Shown here piece by piece: positions 19,421 through 28,646 of a stretch of 64,000 bases of DNA. The position numbers were made by a program, and so were the translations under genes. The notes under the pieces are model-generated. The model was not told the origin of the DNA. It did no database searches and was given only the letters and a program-made list of their open reading frames with translations. The DNA is taken from assembly GCF_003160695.1 (NCBI RefSeq), contig NZ_QGDD01000002.1:186001-250000 (forward strand). Reading direction: 5' to 3'. Source of the DNA: Nocardioides silvaticus (GTDB lineage Bacteria; Actinomycetota; Actinomycetes; Propionibacteriales; Nocardioidaceae). The first letter of the stretch is position 1, and each line of letters opens with the position of its first letter.

Positions 19421-20881
19421 GTGCGAAGAGCAAAGATCGTGTGCACGTTGGGACCGGCCACCAGCTCCGAACGACGGATCCGGGAGCTGGTCTACGCGGG
19501 AATGGACGTCGCCCGGCTCAACATGAGCCACGGCAGCCACGCCGACCACGCCGAGGTCTACCGCCTGGTGCGGGAGGCGTCGGACGCGAGCGGTCGGGGC
19601 GTCGGCATCCTCGCCGACCTGCAGGGGCCGAAGATCCGCCTCGAGCGGTTCGCCGACGGCCCGGTGCAGCTGCACCGCAGCCAGCGGTGGACGATCACCA
19701 CGCGCGACGTGCAGGGCAACGGCGAGATCTGCGGCACGACCTACAAGGGCCTGCCGGGCGACGTCAAGGCGGGCGACCCGATCCTCGTCGACGACGGCAA
19801 GGTCCGGCTCCGGGTGGTGTCGGTGTCCGACACCGATGTCGAGACCGAGGTGCTCGTCGGGGGCAAGGTCAGCAACAACAAGGGCATCAACCTCCCCGGG
19901 GTCGCGGTGTCGGTCCCGGCGCTGTCGGAGAAGGACGCCGACGACCTTCGGTTCGCCCTGCGACTGGGCGTCGACTTCATCGCGCTGAGCTTCGTGCGGA
20001 ACGCCGCCGACGCCGAGGACGTCCGCAAGATCATGCGCGAGGAGGGCGTCATGCTCCCCGTGATCGCGAAGATCGAGAAGCCGCAGGCGATCGACAACCT
20101 CGACGAGGTGGTCGACGCGTTCGACGCGTTCATGGTGGCCCGCGGTGACCTGGGCGTGGAGTGCCCGCTGGAGGAGGTGCCGTTCCTCCAGAAGCGGATC
20201 ATCGTGGCCGCCCGGCGCAACGCGAAGCCGGTCATCGTGGCCACCCAGATGCTCGAGTCGATGGTGAACAACCCGGCCCCCACCCGCGCCGAGGCGAGCG
20301 ACGTCGCCAACGCGGTCCTCGACGGCGCCGACGCGGTGATGCTGTCCGGCGAGACCAGCGTCGGCGACCACCCGATCCACACCGTCGAGACGATGGCGCG
20401 GATCGTGACGGCCACCGAGGACCACGCGCTGGTCGACGACACCTTCAGCCGGTTCGGCCGGATCGACTGGGACCCGCACACCCGGTCCGGCATCATCACC
20501 AAGGCCGCCGAGGAGGTCGCGCAGCGGGTCGGCGCGAAGTACATCGTCGCCTTCACCCAGTCCGGCGACTCCGCGCGACGGCTGGCCCGGCTGCGCAGCG
20601 CGATCCCGGTGCTCGCCTTCACCCCCGAGGCCCGTGCCCGGTCGCAACTCGCCCTGTCCTGGGGTGTCGAGGCGTTCAAGACGGTCTCCGTCGAGCACAC
20701 CGACGAGATGGTGCGCCAGGTCGACGAGGAGCTGCTGCGGATCGGGCGGGTCGCCGAAGGGGACCTGGTGGTGATCGTCGCCGGCAGCCCGCCGGGCATC
20801 CCCGGCTCCACCAACGCGCTCCGCATCCACCGGATGGGCGACGCGATCAACGAGGTCGCCCCCGCCTACCGCCGGCGCTGA
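19421..20881 (+). CDS. pyk: pyruvate kinase
   Basis: A 486-residue glycolytic enzyme converting PEP and ADP to pyruvate and ATP. It opens with RRAKIVCTLGPATSS and contains the phosphate and metal residues in NMSHGSHADH, the catalytic Lys in VIAKIEKPQAIDNL, GDLGVE, and the regulatory C-terminal domain (SGDSARRLARLR). GTG at 19421 is the first codon of the predicted transcript (TAGGCT 7 bases upstream), so translation is probably leaderless. It converges with the DUF427 gene. Confidence 0.96.
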   Translation: MRRAKIVCTLGPATSSERRIRELVYAGMDVARLNMSHGSHADHAEVYRLVREASDASGRGVGILADLQGPKIRLERFADGPVQLHRSQRWTITTRDVQGNGEICGTTYKGLPGDVKAGDPILVDDGKVRLRVVSVSDTDVETEVLVGGKVSNNKGINLPGVAVSVPALSEKDADDLRFALRLGVDFIALSFVRNAADAEDVRKIMREEGVMLPVIAKIEKPQAIDNLDEVVDAFDAFMVARGDLGVECPLEEVPFLQKRIIVAARRNAKPVIVATQMLESMVNNPAPTRAEASDVANAVLDGADAVMLSGETSVGDHPIHTVETMARIVTATEDHALVDDTFSRFGRIDWDPHTRSGIITKAAEEVAQRVGAKYIVAFTQSGDSARRLARLRSAIPVLAFTPEARARSQLALSWGVEAFKTVSVEHTDEMVRQVDEELLRIGRVAEGDLVVIVAGSPPGIPGSTNALRIHRMGDAINEVAPAYRRR

Positions 20882-20884
20882 GGA

Positions 20885-20984
20885 ACGTCCACGGCATCCA
20901 TCGGCTGCGTTGTCGTCGGTCGACGGCCCGCTTCGCTCGAAGGCCGCCTCCCTCCTCCGCCTTGCCGCTGGACGCCGTGGACGT
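20885..20984. repeat. long inverted repeat between convergent pyk and DUF427 genes
   Basis: ACGTCCACGGC (20885-20895) and its complement GCCGTGGACGT (20974-20984) flank 78 bases in the gap between two convergent genes. It could form a large cruciform or stem that stops transcription from both sides. Confidence 0.35.
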
Positions 20985-20998
20985 CCCTCAGCTCGCGG

Positions 20999-21778
20999 CT
21001 ACTCCACCGGCCGGTTCGAAGCCTTGCTGAACACCGACCGGGGGCGGGGCTGCGGTACTCCGTCGAGCGTGATGTCGACGAGCTCGTTGTAGAACGCGAT
21101 CCGGTCCTTGATCCGCGCCACGGCGGGGAACGGCGCGGCGTACGACCACGCGATGTTGTCGCCCTCCGCCACCCCGGGCCGGCTCCAGTACTCCTCCGCG
21201 AAACCCTTGTAGGGGCAGGCGCTGCGGTTGGTCGACGGCGTCAGCTCGTCGAGGCGGACGTCGACCCGCGGGAGGTAGTAGCGGGTGGGCAGGTCGGTCT
21301 CGAAGAGCAGCACGGGGGAGTGGCTGTCCGCCAGCACGACCCCCTCGAGGGAGACCACGACGTGGCGCGAGCTGAGGAGGGCCTCGACCCGCTTGTGCGG
21401 GTCCCGCGGGTGCACGTAGACCTCCTCTTCCTCCTCGAGCCAGCGGTCGAGGACGCCCGGGCGCCAGCTGAGGACGACCCGGTCGCTGATGGCGGGGTCG
21501 GGATGGACCCACGCCGCGTGCTCGACGACGCGGTCGCCGACGACGACGTCGTACCACTCCGCCACCGGTCCGTGGGGCGGGTAGAACGGGTGCGGACCGG
21601 CCGTCGGCGCTGCCGCGGGCCGCAGCAGGTCGGTGCGGACGTCCTCGCGCCGGAACGCGTACTCCGGCACCGGCCGGAGCGGGTCCCAGAACAGCAGCGC
21701 CGCGCGGCTGTCGACCACCACCGTCTCGCCGACGTACCCGCGCACCCACTTGTCCGTGGGCTCGGTCCGCACCTCCAT
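20999..21778 (-). CDS. double DUF427 domain protein
   Basis: A 259-residue soluble protein with two DUF427 repeats. The second and best conserved (residues about 135-225) has the family run DSHSPVLLFETDLPTRYYLP, then CPYKGFAEEYWS, and AWSYAAPFPAVARIKD. The first repeat (residues 1-120) is more divergent but has VVDSRAALLFWDP and GPVAEWYDV. The fold is a small beta barrel of unknown function. The ATG at 21778 is preceded by TACCCT and 6 bases, so it is probably leaderless. Confidence 0.85.
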   Translation of the reverse strand: MEVRTEPTDKWVRGYVGETVVVDSRAALLFWDPLRPVPEYAFRREDVRTDLLRPAAAPTAGPHPFYPPHGPVAEWYDVVVGDRVVEHAAWVHPDPAISDRVVLSWRPGVLDRWLEEEEEVYVHPRDPHKRVEALLSSRHVVVSLEGVVLADSHSPVLLFETDLPTRYYLPRVDVRLDELTPSTNRSACPYKGFAEEYWSRPGVAEGDNIAWSYAAPFPAVARIKDRIAFYNELVDITLDGVPQPRPRSVFSKASNRPVE

Positions 21779-21784
21779 CACCGC

Positions 21785-21790
21785 AGGGTA
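21785..21790 (-). promoter_or_regulatory. leaderless promoter of the DUF427 gene (-10)
   Basis: The minus strand reads TACCCT, then 6 bases, then ATG at 21778. There is no ribosome site. Confidence 0.55.
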
Positions 21791-21815
21791 GGCGACGGCG
21801 GGCGTCCGCACGAGG

Positions 21816-21889
21816 TGCCCCGGGTGGGATTCGAACCCACACTGGACGGTGTTTGAGACCGCTTCCTCTACCGGTTGGGATACCGGGGC
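21816..21889 (-). tRNA. tRNA with anticodon CAA (Leu by codon), class I shape
   Basis: I folded this by hand. The acceptor stem is GCCCCGG/CCGGGGC with A73; the D-arm is UCC-GGA with a loop containing AACCGGUAGA; the anticodon stem is GCGGU/ACCGU with loop CUCAAAC (anticodon CAA, reads UUG). The variable loop is 5 bases (CCAGU) and the T-arm is GUGGG-UUCGAAU-CCCAC. The length is 74 nt and CCA is not encoded. All canonical pairs form. The oddity is the short variable loop: bacterial tRNA-Leu normally has a long class II arm. The D-loop and A73 are Leu-like. It lies between the DUF427 gene and the ANTAR regulator and is transcribed leftward. Confidence 0.88.
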
Positions 21890-21942
21890 AAGTGCACGAA
21901 AACGTAACGGATACGGGCCTCCGGGCCCTACGCAGGTGCCGA

Positions 21943-21948
21943 TAGCCT
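21943..21948 (+). promoter_or_regulatory. leaderless promoter of the ANTAR regulator (-10)
   Basis: TAGCCT, 7 bases, then GTG at 21956. There is no ribosome site. Confidence 0.6.
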
Positions 21949-21955
21949 TGGCCCC

Positions 21956-22558
21956 GTGACCGAGACGCCCGCTCCCCGCACCGTCGTCATCGCCGAGGAC
22001 GAGACCCTCATCCGGATGGACCTGGCCGAGATGCTGGCCGACGAGGGGTACGACGTGGTCGGGCAGGCCGGAGACGGGCAGAAGGCGATCGAGCTCGCCG
22101 AGGAGCTGCGGCCCGACCTGGTGATCCTCGACGTGAAGATGCCGGTGCTCGACGGGATCGCCGCCGCGGAGGCGATCGCCGGGCAGCGGATCGCGCCGGT
22201 CGTCATGCTGACCGCGTTCTCGCAGCGCGACCTGGTCGAGCGCTCCCGCGCCGCTGGGGCGATGTCCTACCTGGTGAAGCCGTTCACGCAGTCCGACCTG
22301 GTGCCGGCGATCGAGATGGCGGTCAGCCGGTTCGCGGAGATCGCCGAGCTCGAGGCCCAGGTGACCGACCTCGAGGACCGGCTGGAGACCCGCAAGGCCG
22401 TCGAGCGCGCGAAGAGCATCCTCCAGGACCAGCTCTCGCTCACCGAGCCGGAGGCGTTCCGCTGGATCCAGAAGACCGCGATGGACCTGCGGATGTCGAT
22501 GCGCCAGGTGGCCGAGGGCGTGGTGACCCACGGGGTCCCCGGCGGCACCGTCTCGTAG
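21956..22558 (+). CDS. pdtaR: ANTAR-domain response regulator (PdtaR type)
   Basis: A 200-residue two-component response regulator acting on RNA. The receiver domain (residues 1-125) has the acidic pair E14-D15, phosphoacceptor D59 in VILDVKMP, Thr in MLTAFS and Lys in LVKPF. A coiled linker (EIAELEAQVTDLEDRLETR) leads to an ANTAR domain (about 135-195) with KAVERAKSILQ and EAFRWIQKTAMD. ANTAR proteins act as antiterminators by binding paired hexaloop hairpins. The cognate kinase (PdtaS) is not in the window. The start is leaderless. Confidence 0.92.
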   Translation: MTETPAPRTVVIAEDETLIRMDLAEMLADEGYDVVGQAGDGQKAIELAEELRPDLVILDVKMPVLDGIAAAEAIAGQRIAPVVMLTAFSQRDLVERSRAAGAMSYLVKPFTQSDLVPAIEMAVSRFAEIAELEAQVTDLEDRLETRKAVERAKSILQDQLSLTEPEAFRWIQKTAMDLRMSMRQVAEGVVTHGVPGGTVS

Positions 22559-22646
22559 CCGCTCGGATCGTTTCCGGCAGTCGCTCGATCCGTCACGATT
22601 GGGTGTCGGACGGCCTCGGTCGATGACCCCGCATCCCCGGGGTGCA

Positions 22647-22652
22647 TATAGT
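22647..22652 (+). promoter_or_regulatory. -10 element of the liv operon
   Basis: TATAGT lies in the gap before livH. The predicted start is near 22659, giving a leader of about 50 bases with AGAGGGAG before the GTG. Just upstream is the GC-rich palindromic run ATCCCCGGGG. Confidence 0.55.
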
Positions 22653-22709
22653 GCTGCCTGCTCCGCGAGGTGTGAAGCATCTCGCGTACGGACCTAGAGG
22701 GAGCTACGA

Positions 22710-24041
22710 GTGGGACTGCGCTGGTTGGCGCTGCTGTTCGTCGGGTTGATCCTGGCGGTACCGACGGCAGCCCACGCTGAGGACGAACCATGCCGCGCCA
22801 GCGCCGAGCAGGGATGCCTCACCGGCACGCTCGACACCGGCGAGGAGAAGCTCGAGGGCGTCGACGTGCTGATCACGCCCGTCGACGACAAGGGCGCCCC
22901 GAAGGTCGGTGCGGAGCCGACCACGGTCACGACCGACGAGACCGGCCGGTGGAGCTTCCCCTTCACCGAGGCCGGGCGCTACCAGGTGGAGATCGTGGAG
23001 GACTCCCTCCCCGACGGGGTCGAGGCACTGCCGTCGGAGAACAAGCTGCTGAAGGGTCCCGGCAACTCCGTGGTCGTGAACGGACAGCTCGGTGGCCTCG
23101 CCAGCGGGCAGCCGGTGATCCTCGGCATCCGGTCCGAGGACTACCAGGCTGACAGCAGCGACTGGGACTACTTCCTGCAGAGCTCGGTCAACGGCCTCCG
23201 GCTCGGCCTGCTCCTCGCGCTCGCATCGATCGGTCTTTCGCTGATCTACGGCACGACCGGCCTCTCCAACTTCGCCCACGCCGAGCTCCTCACGATGGGT
23301 GGCTTCACCGGCTACATCCTGGTGCAGAACGTCGGACTGCCGCTGTGGCCGGCGGTCGCCCTGGTGACCGTCATCTGCGGCGCGTTCGGCTGGGTCCAGG
23401 ACCGCGGACTCTGGCAACCGCTACGGCGACGAGGGCTCGGCATCATCCAGCTGATGATCGTCACCATCGGCATGTCACTGGCGCTGCAGTACGTCTTCCA
23501 GCTGATCGACACCGAGACGATCCGCGTCGTCACCGGCATCCCGGAGAGCGTGGACATCGGACCGGTCGGCATCACCTACCAGTCGATCATCGCCATGGTG
23601 ATCGCCACGGTGCTCCTGATCGCGGTCGGCTTCGTGCTGCTGCGCACGCGGATCGGGCAGGCCACCCGCGCGGTCGCCGACAACCCGGCGCTGGCGGCGG
23701 CCTCCGGCATCGACGTCGACAGGGTCATCCGCCTGGTCTGGACGGTCGCCGCGGCGTTCGCCGGGCTCGCCGGCGTGCTCTACGCGCTGGTGGTCAACGG
23801 CGTGAAGTGGGACTCCGGCCTGCAGATCCTGCTGCTGCTCTTCGCAGCCGTCACGCTCGGCGGTCTCGGCACCGCGTTCGGCGCCCTCCTCGGCTCGCTG
23901 ATCATCGGCTACGTCGTCGAGGTGTCCCCCGTCTTCGGAATGCCGAGCGACTTCAAGTACGCCACAGCGCTGGTGATCCTCATCCTGCTGCTGCTGGTCC
24001 GACCGCAGGGCCTGCTCGGACGACCTGAGCGGATCGGCTAG
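22710..24041 (+). CDS. livH: branched-chain amino acid ABC permease LivH fused to an exported N-terminal domain
   Basis: 443 residues, about 150 longer than a standard LivH. Residues 1-28 are a signal peptide ending AAHA. Residues 29-150 form an extracytoplasmic beta-rich domain with two Cys residues (near 31 and 39) and TVTTDETGRWSFPFTEAG, resembling carboxypeptidase-regulatory/Cna-B folds. From about residue 160 the permease proper begins (LGLLLALASIGLSLIYGTTG), with NFAHAE and GLAGVLYAL, and about eight helices. GTG at 22710 is supported by AGAGGGAG. It is the first gene of livHMGF. Confidence 0.93.
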   Translation: MGLRWLALLFVGLILAVPTAAHAEDEPCRASAEQGCLTGTLDTGEEKLEGVDVLITPVDDKGAPKVGAEPTTVTTDETGRWSFPFTEAGRYQVEIVEDSLPDGVEALPSENKLLKGPGNSVVVNGQLGGLASGQPVILGIRSEDYQADSSDWDYFLQSSVNGLRLGLLLALASIGLSLIYGTTGLSNFAHAELLTMGGFTGYILVQNVGLPLWPAVALVTVICGAFGWVQDRGLWQPLRRRGLGIIQLMIVTIGMSLALQYVFQLIDTETIRVVTGIPESVDIGPVGITYQSIIAMVIATVLLIAVGFVLLRTRIGQATRAVADNPALAAASGIDVDRVIRLVWTVAAAFAGLAGVLYALVVNGVKWDSGLQILLLLFAAVTLGGLGTAFGALLGSLIIGYVVEVSPVFGMPSDFKYATALVILILLLLVRPQGLLGRPERIG

Positions 24042-24051
24042 GAGGACGACG

Positions 24052-25281
24052 ATGGTGTTCAACAGGAAGAAGACCGAGACCGACACCCCGGCCGCCGTCG
24101 CCGAGGACGAGGTCGCCGCTCAGGGCGTCACCGCCGACATCAGCGAGACCGCCGCAGCCGTCACCGCCGCGGCAGGTGGCGAGGCCGGCGGACCGCTGCT
24201 CAGCAGCCGCACCCGCGAGATGTTCGGGTACGTCGCCTGGGGACTCGGCGCCCTGATCGTGCTGATCATGCTGCTGGCGTTCGTCGGCGTCGATCTCGGG
24301 TGGCCGACCCGGGTCGGTGACAACATGCTCGACCAGGCCCTCGATCCGCAGACCGCAGCGGTCGCGGTGGCCGTGATCGGGCTCAACATCCACTTCGGCT
24401 ACACCGGGCTGCTCAACATGGGGCAGGCCGGCTTCATGCTGCTCGGCGCCTACGGGTTCGCGATCTCCATCGTCGAGGGCGTGCCGCTGCTGTTCGCGGT
24501 CGTGATCGGTCTCCTCGCGTCCGCGCTGTTCGCGGTCGTGCTGGGTGTCCCCACGCTGAAGCTGCGCGGTGACTACCTCGCGATCGTCACCATCTCCGCG
24601 GCCGAGATCGTGCGGTACGTCGGACGCGCCACCACGTTCAACGAGCACACCGGTGGTCCCCAGGGGATCGAGGGACAGGACTTCCGCGGCCCGGTCACCG
24701 ATCTGTCGTTCTTCGGCACCGGCAACTTCGACATCGGCTCCCTCGACTACATCCTCACCGGCGCGAACAGCTGGTGGATGCGGGCGGTCGCCTGGGCCGT
24801 GGTGCTGCTGAGCGTCGGCGTCGTCTACCTCCTCGTCCGCAGCCCCTGGGGTCGCCTGCTGCGCGGCGTCCGCGAGGACGAGGACGCGATCCGCAGCCTC
24901 GGCAAGAACGTGTTCGCGATCAAGATGCAGGCGCTGGTGCTCGGGGGTCTCTTCGGCGCCGTGGCCGGCATGCTCTTCGTGCTCCCGTCCTCGGTCGTCC
25001 CCGACTCGATGGGCCGCACCCTCACGTTCTACTGCTGGACCGCGCTCCTGCTGGGCGGGGCCGCGACCGTGTTCGGTCCCGTTCTGGGCTCGATTCTCTT
25101 CTTCGTGGTCCGGATCCTGGTCACCGGCATCGCCGACAACACGGTGCCCGACTCGGTGCTCAACACCCAGCAGGCCGGCCAGTTCGGCTGGATCGTCATC
25201 GGCGTCTCGCTGATGCTGCTGGTCATCTTCCGACCACAAGGTGTCCTGGGCGACAAGAGGGAGCTGCGGTTCAATGCCTGA
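24052..25281 (+). CDS. livM: branched-chain amino acid ABC permease LivM
   Basis: A 409-residue permease with an acidic, Ala-rich cytoplasmic N-terminal extension of about 55 residues before the first helix. Family motifs are NIHFGYTGLLNMGQAGFM, LKLRGDYLAIVT, and the coupling-helix region GVREDEDAIRSLGKNVFAIK. GGAGG precedes the ATG 10 bases after livH. The 3' end overlaps livG by 8 bases. With LivH it forms the transmembrane channel. Confidence 0.95.
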   Translation: MVFNRKKTETDTPAAVAEDEVAAQGVTADISETAAAVTAAAGGEAGGPLLSSRTREMFGYVAWGLGALIVLIMLLAFVGVDLGWPTRVGDNMLDQALDPQTAAVAVAVIGLNIHFGYTGLLNMGQAGFMLLGAYGFAISIVEGVPLLFAVVIGLLASALFAVVLGVPTLKLRGDYLAIVTISAAEIVRYVGRATTFNEHTGGPQGIEGQDFRGPVTDLSFFGTGNFDIGSLDYILTGANSWWMRAVAWAVVLLSVGVVYLLVRSPWGRLLRGVREDEDAIRSLGKNVFAIKMQALVLGGLFGAVAGMLFVLPSSVVPDSMGRTLTFYCWTALLLGGAATVFGPVLGSILFFVVRILVTGIADNTVPDSVLNTQQAGQFGWIVIGVSLMLLVIFRPQGVLGDKRELRFNA

Positions 25282-26217
25282 GTCGACGACCAACCTGGAC
25301 CTGTCGCAGAAGTCCGCCCGTGTCGAGCTGATGTCGGGCGTTGCCGAGGAGCCGGGCTCGGCGAAGCCGGACCCGATGCTCACCGTCGACAACATCACGC
25401 GCCACTTCGGGGGCATCACCGCCGTCGACGTGACGCACCTGGAGGTGCAGCGCGGCATCATCACCGCGCTGATCGGGCCGAACGGCGCCGGGAAGACCAC
25501 CTTCTTCAACCTGATCACCGGCTTCGACAAGCCGTCGCCGGGTGCGTCCTGGACGTTCGACGGGCAGGGGATCAGCAAGACATCCGCCTCCCGGGTCGCC
25601 CGCGCCGGCATGGTCCGGACCTTCCAGCTGACCAAGGCGTTGAACCGGATGACGGTGCTGGACAACATGATGTTGGGCGCCCCCGGTCAGCGGGGGGAGC
25701 GCCTGCTCAGCAGCTGGCTGCAGCCGCTCTGGTCGCGCCAGGAGAAGGACATCGAGGACAAGGCGCTCAGCCTGCTGGAACGGTTCAAGCTCCTGGAGAA
25801 GAAGGACGACTTCGCCGGCAGCCTGTCGGGCGGTCAGCGCAAGCTCCTCGAGATGGCGCGCGCGCTGATGACCGACCCGAAGATGATCATGCTCGACGAG
25901 CCGATGGCCGGCGTGAACCCGGCGCTGACCCAGTCGTTGCTGGGCCACGTCGAGTCGCTGCGCGACGAGGGGATGACCGTGCTCTTCGTCGAGCACGACA
26001 TGCACGTCGTGCGCCACATCTCCGACTGGGTCGTCGTCATGGCCGAGGGCAAGGTGGTCGCCGAGGGGACCGCCAAGAACGTCATGGCCCAGCAGGCCGT
26101 CGTCGACGCCTACCTGGGCGCCCACCACGACACCGACCTCGGCGACGACGCGCTGCTGGAGGACGAGAACTTCGCGGCCATCGAGGCCGAAGCCCAGCAG
26201 GAGAGCGAGGGACGGTC

Positions 26218-26221
<4 letters not shown>
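25274..26221 (+). CDS. livG: branched-chain amino acid ABC ATPase LivG
   Basis: A 315-residue cytoplasmic ATPase. Walker A is GPNGAGKTT, the signature LSGGQRKLLE, Walker B MIMLDEPMAG, and the H-loop is in VLFVEHDMHVV. The 35-residue N-terminal extension before LTVDNITRHFGG and a C-terminal acidic tail are longer than in typical LivG. ATG at 25274 sits inside the end of livM; a purine-rich GAGGGAGCTG precedes it. It overlaps livF by 4 bases (ATGA). Confidence 0.95.
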
Positions 26222-26979
<758 letters not shown>

Positions 26980-27028
26980 CCGCAGCTCGCGCACGACGGC
27001 GACGTCGTCGCGACACCCCTGAACAGCG

Positions 27029-27062
27029 AAGCGCCCCCGGACCTTGCGGTCCGGGGGCGCTT
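27029..27062. terminator. bidirectional terminator between livF and the binding-protein gene
   Basis: A perfect 15-bp stem (AAGCGCCCCCGGACC paired with its complement) encloses the 4-base loop TTGC. The A/T ends of the arms give a short T-run on each strand, so it can serve both convergent transcripts. Confidence 0.85.
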
Positions 27063-27075
27063 GCCTGTGCGTGGA

Positions 27076-28425
27076 TCAGCTGACGCCCTCGACGGAGTCG
27101 ACGAGCTCCGGCTTGTTCTCGTTGCTGTACTGGTAGATGCCGATGAACGCCGACGACGGGTCGTGGTTCTCGTTCAGCGGCCCGATGCCCGACGGACCCT
27201 GGTAGGCGATCTCCTCGCCGTCCTCGAGCAGCGCGAGGCACTCCTCGTACGACGCGCAGTCCGTGCCACCCGAGGCACCCGACACGGCCAGCAGGTTCTC
27301 CTGGACGACCGTCGACTCGTTCGAGCCGCCCTTGGCCGCCGCGAGGGCTGCCAGGATGGTGGCGTCGTAGGACTCCGCCGCGTAGGAGTAGTCGTCGAGG
27401 GGGGCACCCTCGAACTCCGCACTCCAGTCGCTGACCCGGGTCTTGAAGTCGTCGGAGGCGTCGGCACCGGGGATGGTGCCCTTCGCGCCCTCGAGCGTGC
27501 CCGGGTCGAAGTCCTCGCTCCAGTCGGAGGTGTTGCCGTCGGTCATGTAGATCTTCGACATGTCCCAGCCCTGCGCGGCGAGCTCGGGCACGATGGCGCC
27601 GGTCTCGTCGAACGCGAGGATCACGATGGCGTCGGGGTTCGTCGCCAGCGCGGAGGTGACCTCCGAGGAGAACGTCGTCTGTCCCGGCGGGAACTCCTGG
27701 CCCTCGCCCTTGCCGCCGTAGACGACCTGGCCGCCGGCACCCTCGTAGGACGCCTGGATGAAGTCACGCAGGCCGGTGCCGTAGGCGTCGTTGAAGACGA
27801 GGAAGGCGATCTTCTGGTGACCGTCCTGGGCGATCAGCGAACCGAGGGCGCTGCCCTGGACGCTGTCCTCCGGCGCGGTGCGGAAGTAGTAGTCGCTATA
27901 GCCGCTGAGCTCGGCCGCGGTGTTCGCCGGCGAGATCTGCGTGATCTGGGCCTCGGTCAGGGTGTCGACGAAGCCGAGCGAGACGCTCGACGAAGCCGCG
28001 CCGACGACGACCGACGGCTTCTTGCCGACGAGCTCGCGGGCGCTCTGCCGGGCGACCGACAGGTCGTTGGCGTCACCGGAGTCGAGGATGTTGTGGCACG
28101 CGTCGACGCCGTTGACACCGCCGGCCGCGTTGATGTCGGAGACGGCGAGGCCGACGCCGGCGATCTCGGGCGGGCCGAGGAACGCGAGCGAGCCGGTCAG
28201 CGGCAGGATGCCACCGGCGTAGAAGGCGTCAGCAGAGGACGCGTTGCCGCCGCACTCGGAGTTGGTGAGCGCGGCTTCCTCGGTCGAGCTGCTGGTCTCG
28301 TCGCTGCCGGCACCGTTGTCGCTGTCGCCGTCGTCGCCGTCGTCGCCGCAAGCCGTGAGCGCGAGGCCGAGAACGGCGCCACCGGCTACCAGCTTGAGCC
28401 AGGGGCGGTTGTTGGATCGAATCAC
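27076..28425 (-). CDS. livK: branched-chain amino acid ABC substrate-binding lipoprotein
   Basis: A 449-residue periplasmic-binding protein fold type I lipoprotein. The lipobox is LALTACG, followed by an acidic, Ser/Gly-rich linker (DDGDDGDSDNG) that holds the domain away from the membrane. The ligand-binding domain has GGILPLTGSLAFLGPPEIAG and VVGAASSSVSLG. GTG at 28425 is supported by GAAAGG 8 bases upstream. It is convergent to livHMGF rather than in the operon, so the binding protein has separate control. Confidence 0.93.
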   Translation of the reverse strand: MIRSNNRPWLKLVAGGAVLGLALTACGDDGDDGDSDNGAGSDETSSSTEEAALTNSECGGNASSADAFYAGGILPLTGSLAFLGPPEIAGVGLAVSDINAAGGVNGVDACHNILDSGDANDLSVARQSARELVGKKPSVVVGAASSSVSLGFVDTLTEAQITQISPANTAAELSGYSDYYFRTAPEDSVQGSALGSLIAQDGHQKIAFLVFNDAYGTGLRDFIQASYEGAGGQVVYGGKGEGQEFPPGQTTFSSEVTSALATNPDAIVILAFDETGAIVPELAAQGWDMSKIYMTDGNTSDWSEDFDPGTLEGAKGTIPGADASDDFKTRVSDWSAEFEGAPLDDYSYAAESYDATILAALAAAKGGSNESTVVQENLLAVSGASGGTDCASYEECLALLEDGEEIAYQGPSGIGPLNENHDPSSAFIGIYQYSNENKPELVDSVEGVS

Positions 28426-28446
28426 TCTGCGAACCTTTCTGTTCGT

Positions 28447-28463
28447 TGTGCAGCGGCTGCACA
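28447..28463. promoter_or_regulatory. palindrome upstream of livK, possible operator
   Basis: TGTGCAGC-G-GCTGCACA is an 8+1+8 inverted repeat, 22 bases before the livK start codon. Its size and symmetry suit a dimeric repressor, or a hairpin in the mRNA leader. No regulator is encoded next to it. Confidence 0.5.
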
Positions 28464-28615
28464 GGGGGCTACTCCCGACACTCAGCCGGGTGTGGCTTGG
28501 GACACCGTAGGCCGCTTGGCTGGGGGAGCGCGGGATGAACCCGTGTTTTGACCAAACCGTTACGTCGGCGCTGTTGACCTCGGAGGATCCGCTGTCGCCC
28601 CGGGAGCGGCGGGCG

Positions 28616-28621
28616 TAGGGT
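28616..28621 (+). promoter_or_regulatory. -10 element of the GNAT gene
   Basis: TAGGGT precedes a short leader with AGGAGG (28633-28638) and the TTG start at 28647. It lies in the divergent region shared with livK. Confidence 0.5.
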
Positions 28622-28646
28622 GATCCCCGACCAGGAGGAGACACGC

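Noticed and set aside
22559..22709. Riboswitch upstream of the liv operon
   Set aside because: The leader is only about 50 bases from the predicted start, too short, and has no known riboswitch motif.
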